From an uncultured Thomasclavelia sp. (lineage in GTDB: Bacteria; Bacillota_I; Bacilli_A; Erysipelotrichales; Coprobacillaceae), in assembly GCA_910588165.1 (NCBI GenBank), contig CAJUOR010000037.1, positions 1 through 17,099 of the forward strand: a stretch of 17,099 nt of DNA, given 5' to 3'. Of this stretch, positions 12,415 to 17,099 are shown in pieces. The notes beneath the pieces are model-generated. The model had not been told where the DNA came from. It worked only from the letters and a program-made list of their open reading frames with translations, and did not search any database. Position numbers and translations under genes: made by a program. How positions within the stretch are numbered: the stretch's first letter is position 1; every line of letters begins with the position of its first letter.

Positions 12415-13416
12415 ATGGAAAGAAATGATATTTTAGATGTCAATCAAACCGAAGACGAAGATAGCTCTTTGCGTCCTTTATCCTTTGATGAATATGTCGG
12501 ACAAAAGGATTTAAAACAAAACTTAAAAGTCTTTGTGGGTGCGGCTAAGATGCGTGATGAGGCATTAGACCATGTCTTATTATATGGACCACCCGGCTTA
12601 GGTAAAACGACGATGTCAATGATTATCGCTAATGAAATGCATTCTAATATTCGTGTGACAACAGGTCCTAGTATTGAAAGGACGGGGGATTTAGTGGCGT
12701 TGCTTTCAGGACTAGAACCGGGAGATGTCTTGTTTATTGATGAAATTCATCGCTTGCCTAAAGTGGTGGAGGAAGTTTTGTATCCGGCAATGGAGGATTT
12801 TTGTGTCGATGTGGTTATCGGTAAAGATGCCTCGACTCGTTCGATTCGTATTGATTTACCGCCTTTTACTTTGATTGGCGCAACCACTCGTGCCGGTGAT
12901 TTATCAGCCCCTTTACGCGATCGCTTTGGGATTATCAATAAACTTGAATACTATTCGATTGAAGAGCTAACCGCTATTATTTCACGTACCTCAAAGGTTT
13001 ACGGCTTTGAAATGGACGAAGATGCTAAAGTCGAATTGGCGAAGCGTTCTAGAGGAACGCCTCGTATTGCCAATCGTTTATTTAGACGTGTACGTGATTT
13101 TGCTCAATTCAGTGGCGATGAAGTTATTACCAAGGCTCGAACAAGTGAAGCTTTGGAACGCTTAAAAGTCGATGAGTTAGGCTTAGATGATGTCGACCAA
13201 AAATATTTGATGGGCATTATTGAACGCTTTAAAGGCGGACCGGTTGGCTTAGAGGCTTTAGCGGCTTCGATTGGAGAAGAACCACAGACATTAGAGGATG
13301 TTTATGAGCCTTATTTATTACAGATTGGTTTAATTAAGCGAACTCATCGCGGACGTATTGTCACAGAGTTGGCGTATGAACATTTCCATATTCCTTATAT
13401 GAATCAATTACTTTAA
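12415..13416 (+). CDS. ruvB: Holliday junction branch migration DNA helicase RuvB
   Basis: The AAA+ motor that drives branch migration with RuvA. The 333-residue product shows RPLSFDEYVGQ near the start, Walker A GPPGLGKT (58-65), Walker B DEIH (109-112), sensor-1 GATTRAG (155-161), the arginine-finger region RDRFG (168-172), and the C-terminal winged helix (GGPVGLEALAASIGEE to RGRIVTELAYEH). The start lies 7 bases after AAGGAGGT. A terminator overlaps the stop, separating it from comEA; ruvC is not nearby, as is usual in Firmicutes, which rely on RecU. Confidence 0.98.
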   Translation: MERNDILDVNQTEDEDSSLRPLSFDEYVGQKDLKQNLKVFVGAAKMRDEALDHVLLYGPPGLGKTTMSMIIANEMHSNIRVTTGPSIERTGDLVALLSGLEPGDVLFIDEIHRLPKVVEEVLYPAMEDFCVDVVIGKDASTRSIRIDLPPFTLIGATTRAGDLSAPLRDRFGIINKLEYYSIEELTAIISRTSKVYGFEMDEDAKVELAKRSRGTPRIANRLFRRVRDFAQFSGDEVITKARTSEALERLKVDELGLDDVDQKYLMGIIERFKGGPVGLEALAASIGEEPQTLEDVYEPYLLQIGLIKRTHRGRIVTELAYEHFHIPYMNQLL

Positions 13417-13437
13417 GAACCTAAGGGTTCTTTTTTT
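13415..13437 (+). terminator. Intrinsic terminator of ruvB
   Basis: AAGAACC (13415-13421) pairs with GGTTCTT (13426-13432) around loop TAAG, followed by T. The stem starts inside the ruvB stop codon (13414-13416). The comEA ribosome binding site follows only a few bases after the T run. Confidence 0.85.
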
Positions 13438-13451
13438 GTGGAGGTGAAACG

Positions 13452-13919
13452 ATGCGTAAGATCATGTTAGGATTGAGCTTATGTGCTTTGTTGTGTTGTG
13501 GCTATTTAACGCAAAAGAAGGAGTGTACAAGTCTTAAAGATATTTTACCCGATAGAAAAATAACAGTAACGATTGAGGGCGCAGTAGCCAAGCCCGGTGA
13601 TTATGTATTTGAAAATATTTGCACTGTTAAAAAAGCATTAGGGCAAGTAGAGGTGTTGACAGAAGCTGATCTTGATTCGGTTAATTTAGAGATGATTATC
13701 ACCCATGGCTTAAGAATCTATGTCCCCTATGACGATGAAAATCTTATCTCTCTTAATGAAGCTAGTGTTCAAGAACTTCAAGAAGTTCCGGGAATTGGTC
13801 CTGCCAAAGCTAAGGCGATCGAAAAGGCAAGACCGTTTTTGTGTTTGGAAGATTTAATAAAGGTGAAAGGAATCGGTGAGAAGTCATATCTAAAATTACG
13901 CACCTATTTCCGTTTATAG
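13452..13919 (+). CDS. comEA: ComEA family DNA-binding competence protein
   Basis: ComEA binds incoming double-stranded DNA at the cell surface during transformation. The 155-residue product has a hydrophobic N-terminal anchor (~4-19), an SLBB-type domain (~36-92, ITVTIEGAVAKPGDYVF) and a C-terminal helix-hairpin-helix region: SLNEASVQELQEVPGIGPAKA (100-120) and IKVKGIGEKSY (136-146). The domain order matches Gram-positive ComEA. The cysteines at 15-16 do not form a standard lipobox, so I read it as a membrane anchor. GAGGTG precedes the ATG. comEC follows and may begin inside the comEA 3' end. No promoter is visible, so transcription may come from read-through of the ruvB terminator. Confidence 0.92.
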   Translation: MRKIMLGLSLCALLCCGYLTQKKECTSLKDILPDRKITVTIEGAVAKPGDYVFENICTVKKALGQVEVLTEADLDSVNLEMIITHGLRIYVPYDDENLISLNEASVQELQEVPGIGPAKAKAIEKARPFLCLEDLIKVKGIGEKSYLKLRTYFRL

Positions 13920-13951
13920 CTAAATATGCACTAGCGTTATTTGTAGGGTGG

Positions 13952-15928
13952 TTGATTGCTTCTTGGGGCTTTCACTTGGATTGTGCTTATTATCTTTTGT
14001 ATATCGTTGTTATCACATGGTGGTTGTATCTTTATACGTGGCAAGAAATACTTATGCTTGTCATCTTGCAATTGCTTTTCATCTTATCATTACAAGCTAG
14101 TCAGTCCTCTTTTTTGAATTACCAAGAGGGCGAAATCTCCTATTTATCGACGTCGGGTTTTCTTATCGGGAACGTTTTTTATGAAGCTGATACAAGTCAA
14201 CTGAAATCAGGTGATGTGCTTAGCGTATCGGCAGAATTAAAGGCATCACCTATTCAAAGAAATCCCGGCAGTTTTGATTATTGGCATTTCTTGAAAGGTA
14301 AAGGTGCTAAGTATTATGCCAAAGCTAAAGAAGTCGAGGTAATCGGACATCATACGCACCTTAATGAATGGGCAAATCAACAAATCAAGAAACGGATAAA
14401 TTCAACTTTAGCACCGATATATCAGTATATTTTATTAGGCATGAAATCAGAAGAAGTCGCTAGTTTTCAAGATAAAGCTAAGTCGTTAGCGATATTACAT
14501 ATCTTTGCGATTAGCGGTATGCACTTTGGCATTTTACATAACATTTTGTTATATGGGTTGAGTTATCTAGTGGACGAAAAGAAAGCTAATCTTCTCTGTT
14601 TGGTTTTGATGGGCGGATATGCTTTGATTTTGAAAGGAAATGTGGCTGCTTGGCGAGCTTATTTGATGATGCTTTTAAAACAGTTGACACCACTCAATTC
14701 AATGCAGTGCTTCGGACTTATAGGTTGTTTCTTTTTATGGCTCAATCCCCAGATTATTTTTAATATATCGTTTATTTATTCGATGAGTATTTACTTCATT
14801 GTGATTTTGACAAACGCCTTAAGATTTAAAAATGTCTATATCTTTTTAGCGAGTATGCTTATATCTTGTTATTTTCAATTTGAAGTTTATCCTTTAGGTC
14901 TAGTCATGGGCTTGTTGTTTGGTTTAATGATGACCTATTTGTTTCCTTTGTTTTTAATAGATGTGTTTTTGGGCGGTTATTTATCGGGATTTAATCTTTT
15001 ATTGTATCAAGGCTTAAAGACATTATTAGATGCTGTAAGTGAATATTCTTGGACAATAATTGTCGGACAAACTTCGCTTCTAGTCATCGTTATTTATTAT
15101 ATCGGCTTAGTTTATATGCTTTATCATTATCAGTTTTATCATCGCAAAATTGTTTTAGGCTATCTTCCTTTATTGTGTTTAAGTCTATGGCTGTATCCTA
15201 AATTGAATAGCTATGGCAAAGTAGTGATGTTAGATGTAGGGCAAGGTGATTGCTTTTTTATCCAGTTTCCCTTTCAAAAGGCAAATATTTTGATTGATAC
15301 AGGTGGACTAAAGTATATGGATATTGCCACATCCACCATTATTCCATTTTTGAAATCTCAAGGGGTATCTTCTTTAGATGCTGTTTATATCAGTCATCAA
15401 GATTATGATCATAGCGGGGCTTTAGAAAGTTTACAATCTAATTTTAATGTGGATAGAGTTATAACGGATTTTGAAGTGGAAAGGTATGGCGATTTTGCTT
15501 TGTATCAGTTGAATGACTATAAAAGTGATAATCCGAATGACTCAAGTCAGGTGATTTATACAGAGCTAGGTGATATGCGTTTTCTTTTCTGTGGGGATAT
15601 TTCAATCGAAACAGAAAATTATTTGATGACAAAATATCCGATGCTTAAAGCTGATGTTTTAAAGGTCGCTCATCACGGCAGTTCAAGTAGTACAAGTAGT
15701 TTGTTTATGAGTCATATAGAACCTAAGGTAGCTTTAGTTAGTGTGGGTAAAAATAACTTCTACAAGCACCCACATCAAGAGGTCTTAGAGCGTTTGAACG
15801 CTTATGGTTGTCAAGTGTTACGGACAGATACGATGGGGTATCAGATACTGTATTTTAATTCAGAAAAAGTGTGGCTTGTGGACAAGAAAGTTGATGAAAA
15901 AACAGCCGAAATCAAGTATAATGAATAA
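13952..15928 (+). CDS. comEC: ComEC/Rec2 competence membrane protein (start uncertain)
   Basis: ComEC forms the inner-membrane channel for single-stranded DNA uptake. The product (658 residues from TTG at 13952) has N-terminal helices, a soluble OB-type DUF4131 region (KSGDVLSVSAELK to KGAKYYAKA), the Competence membrane domain starting at AILHIFAISGMHFG, a typical ComEC motif, and a C-terminal metallo-beta-lactamase domain: VMLDVGQGDCF (~426), HQDYDH (482-487), FCGDI and KVAHHGSSSS. The metal-binding H-x-D-x-D-H is intact. The start is a problem: TTG at 13952 lies inside a hydrophobic helix and its AGGG is too close, while the open frame runs back to 13880 with coding-like sequence but only ATT/ATA codons as candidate starts. 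holA follows after 12 bases. Confidence 0.9.
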   Translation: MIASWGFHLDCAYYLLYIVVITWWLYLYTWQEILMLVILQLLFILSLQASQSSFLNYQEGEISYLSTSGFLIGNVFYEADTSQLKSGDVLSVSAELKASPIQRNPGSFDYWHFLKGKGAKYYAKAKEVEVIGHHTHLNEWANQQIKKRINSTLAPIYQYILLGMKSEEVASFQDKAKSLAILHIFAISGMHFGILHNILLYGLSYLVDEKKANLLCLVLMGGYALILKGNVAAWRAYLMMLLKQLTPLNSMQCFGLIGCFFLWLNPQIIFNISFIYSMSIYFIVILTNALRFKNVYIFLASMLISCYFQFEVYPLGLVMGLLFGLMMTYLFPLFLIDVFLGGYLSGFNLLLYQGLKTLLDAVSEYSWTIIVGQTSLLVIVIYYIGLVYMLYHYQFYHRKIVLGYLPLLCLSLWLYPKLNSYGKVVMLDVGQGDCFFIQFPFQKANILIDTGGLKYMDIATSTIIPFLKSQGVSSLDAVYISHQDYDHSGALESLQSNFNVDRVITDFEVERYGDFALYQLNDYKSDNPNDSSQVIYTELGDMRFLFCGDISIETENYLMTKYPMLKADVLKVAHHGSSSSTSSLFMSHIEPKVALVSVGKNNFYKHPHQEVLERLNAYGCQVLRTDTMGYQILYFNSEKVWLVDKKVDEKTAEIKYNE

Positions 15929-15940
15929 AGGTGATGAGAT

Positions 15941-16900
15941 ATGTTAGTGATTATAACGGGAACAGAAAGACTGTTGATGGACCAAAAACTCGAGGCTTTA
16001 AAAAAAGAATACCCACTGGAAGTAGAGGATTTGAATTATATTCAAATTGATTGTCGGGAGGTATCTTGTCGAGATTTAATTCAAGAAGTAACCGGTGTGC
16101 CTTTTTTCTCAGATTATCGTATGGTCGTTTTAAAACACCCATATTTTTTAACGACTGAAAAAGGTAAGAGCGAAAAAGACGAAGATATTGAAGCTTTCAT
16201 CGAAGCTTTGTCGCAAACTGATAAGAGTATGATTGTGGTTATTTTTGCCGAGGGCAAGTTAGATGAACGTAAGAAAATCGTTAAGAATTTACGTAAAGTA
16301 GCAGATAGCTTTGATTTTGGCAAGCTTGATGCCAATCGTTTGCGCACAAGCACTCGTCAAGCCTTTAAGAAGCGTGAGGCAACCATTGAAGAAAAGGCTT
16401 TGGATTTACTTCTGGAACGAGTGGGCGATAGTCTAATGTCAGTGCAAAATGAAGTGAATAAACTTTGTTTATATACTCATCATGTCACTTTAGAAGATGC
16501 GTCACAACTTGTCAGCAAACCGCTTGAAGAAAATGCCTTTGAATTAACAAGTGCTTTACTTCAAAATGATTTTGCCAAAATAATGGCAATCTATCATGAT
16601 TTAAGACAAAAAAAAGAAGAACCTGTTCGTTTAATTGCACTCATGGCAAGTAGTTTACGGGTTTTATATCAAGTTAAATTATTGGATCGTAAAGGATATA
16701 ATGATCAGGAAATCAGCCGCTACTTGGATATGAATCCCAGACGTCTATATTATATAAGAAAAGATACCTTGCACTTTGAGTTAGACAACATTTTAGAGAT
16801 GATTGCGAAACTATCCCATTTAGATGTGGCGATTAAACAAGGAAAAGTTGATAAATATCAAGGGTTGGAATTGTTTTTCCTAGATCTTGTCAAAAAATAA
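15941..16900 (+). CDS. holA: DNA polymerase III subunit delta
   Basis: The clamp-loader delta subunit, which opens the beta clamp. The 319-residue product has the HolA pattern: a start like a P-loop-less AAA+ domain (MLVIITGTERLLMDQKLEAL), VPFFSDYRMVVLKHPYF (77-93), the MIVVIFAEGKLDERKKIVK strand/helix, ALDLLLERVGDSLMSVQNEVNKL (158-180), ENAFELTSALLQNDF and the C-terminal collar domain (RLIALMASSLRVLYQVKLL). It follows comEC directly, the usual Firmicutes order. ATG follows AAAGGTGATGAG. rpsT, often downstream of holA, is not here. Confidence 0.96.
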   Translation: MLVIITGTERLLMDQKLEALKKEYPLEVEDLNYIQIDCREVSCRDLIQEVTGVPFFSDYRMVVLKHPYFLTTEKGKSEKDEDIEAFIEALSQTDKSMIVVIFAEGKLDERKKIVKNLRKVADSFDFGKLDANRLRTSTRQAFKKREATIEEKALDLLLERVGDSLMSVQNEVNKLCLYTHHVTLEDASQLVSKPLEENAFELTSALLQNDFAKIMAIYHDLRQKKEEPVRLIALMASSLRVLYQVKLLDRKGYNDQEISRYLDMNPRRLYYIRKDTLHFELDNILEMIAKLSHLDVAIKQGKVDKYQGLELFFLDLVKK

Positions 16901-16912
16901 AGGAGCTTAAAA

Positions 16913-17099
16913 ATGGAATCAATCAGAGAATTATTTAAAATAGGTGTAGGTCCGTCCTCAAGTCATACGATGGGACCACAAAGAATATGTGAGATGGCTA
17001 AAATCAAATTTCCGGAAGCTACAAACTACAATGTGACGCTATATCTTAAGCAACCCGATGACGGAAAATTCTGCTCTGTGGGAGTTTGTGTCGGAGGAT
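16913..17099 (+). CDS. sdaAB: L-serine dehydratase, iron-sulfur type, beta subunit (5' fragment)
   Basis: The start of an iron-sulfur-dependent L-serine ammonia-lyase, which converts serine to pyruvate and ammonia. The first ~45 codons carry the family hallmark LFKIGVGPSSSHTMGPQR (residues 7-24). ATG at 16913 follows AAAGGAG, 12 bases after holA. After NVTLY (residues 40-44) one expects YGSLA-x-TGKGH, but the sequence reads LKQPDDGKFCSVGV, so the final ~55 bases may not belong to this gene. Whether an alpha subunit follows cannot be seen. Confidence 0.8.
   Translation, partial: MESIRELFKIGVGPSSSHTMGPQRICEMAKIKFPEATNYNVTLYLKQPDDGKFCSVGVCVGG

Noticed and set aside
13452..13520. ComEA as a lipoprotein (Cys15-Cys16)
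   Set aside because: The residue before the possible acylated cysteine is Cys or Leu, not Gly/Ala/Ser; a membrane anchor fits better.
1..17099. CRISPR array, tRNA, rRNA, insertion sequence or prophage
   Set aside because: No spaced direct repeats, cloverleaf-like segments, transposase or phage genes were found; all long frames are housekeeping or accessory chromosomal genes.
1..17099. Mollicutes-type genetic code (TGA as Trp), considered because of the AT-rich codon use
   Set aside because: TGA ends radC and the SPOR-like gene at natural protein ends, and tryptophans in recognised genes are TGG.

Overview
The window looks like chromosomal DNA of a low-GC, Gram-positive (Firmicutes) bacterium. 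G+C is below 40% by eye, ribosome binding sites are strong AGGAGG/GAGGTG types, there are consensus sigma-A promoters, and TGA is used as a stop (radC, the SPOR-like gene), so this is the standard bacterial code and not the Mollicutes one. Gene order and families suggest a relative of Bacilli/Erysipelotrichia with sporulation-type genes. The exact taxon is an inference, with Erysipelotrichales my best guess. The window is probably a metagenomic contig: the first ~37 bases are ~70% G+C and look like foreign sequence joined in frame to an oppF tail, and the last ~55 bases leave the expected sdaAB sequence.

Layout. 1-2196: the end of an oligopeptide ABC transporter locus (oppF tail, terminator, strong promoter, OppA-type lipoprotein, terminator). 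2203-2640: a lone minus-strand three-helix membrane protein with its own promoter and terminator. 2694-3491: yceD-rpmF, with a perfect promoter and a terminator. 3589-4665: a one-helix SPOR-like protein followed by radC. 4825-6194: minC-minD, overlapping, with a terminator. 6203-7319: an AI-2E family membrane protein as a separate unit. 7345-8656: overlapping spoIVFA-like and spoIVFB-like genes. 8643-9741: promoter, L21 leader RNA, rplU-prp-rpmA, terminator. 9775-11082: obgE. 11105-13437: a class I glutamine amidotransferase (peptidase C26), ruvA, ruvB, terminator. 13452-17099: comEA, comEC, holA and the start of sdaAB.

From the SPOR-like gene to obgE the order follows the Bacillus subtilis spoIIB-maf-radC-mreBCD-minCD-spoIVFAB-rplU-prp-rpmA-spo0B-obg region, but maf, mreBCD and spo0B are absent and an AI-2E family gene has been added. 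The genes serve division-site placement (MinCD), a possible forespore/mother-cell protease module (SpoIVFA/FB), ribosome biogenesis (L32, L21, L27 with its processing protease Prp, Obg), Holliday-junction processing (RuvAB), DNA uptake (ComEA/ComEC) and replication (HolA).

I found no clear new defence or mobile system, CRISPR array, IS element or tRNA. The most interesting signals are: terminator hairpins that start at or inside the stop codon at almost every operon end, a comEC frame without a normal start codon, an L21 leader with two candidate anti-Shine-Dalgarno segments, a reduced SpoIIB-position SPOR protein, and a SpoIVFB without room for its usual C-terminal CBS domain.
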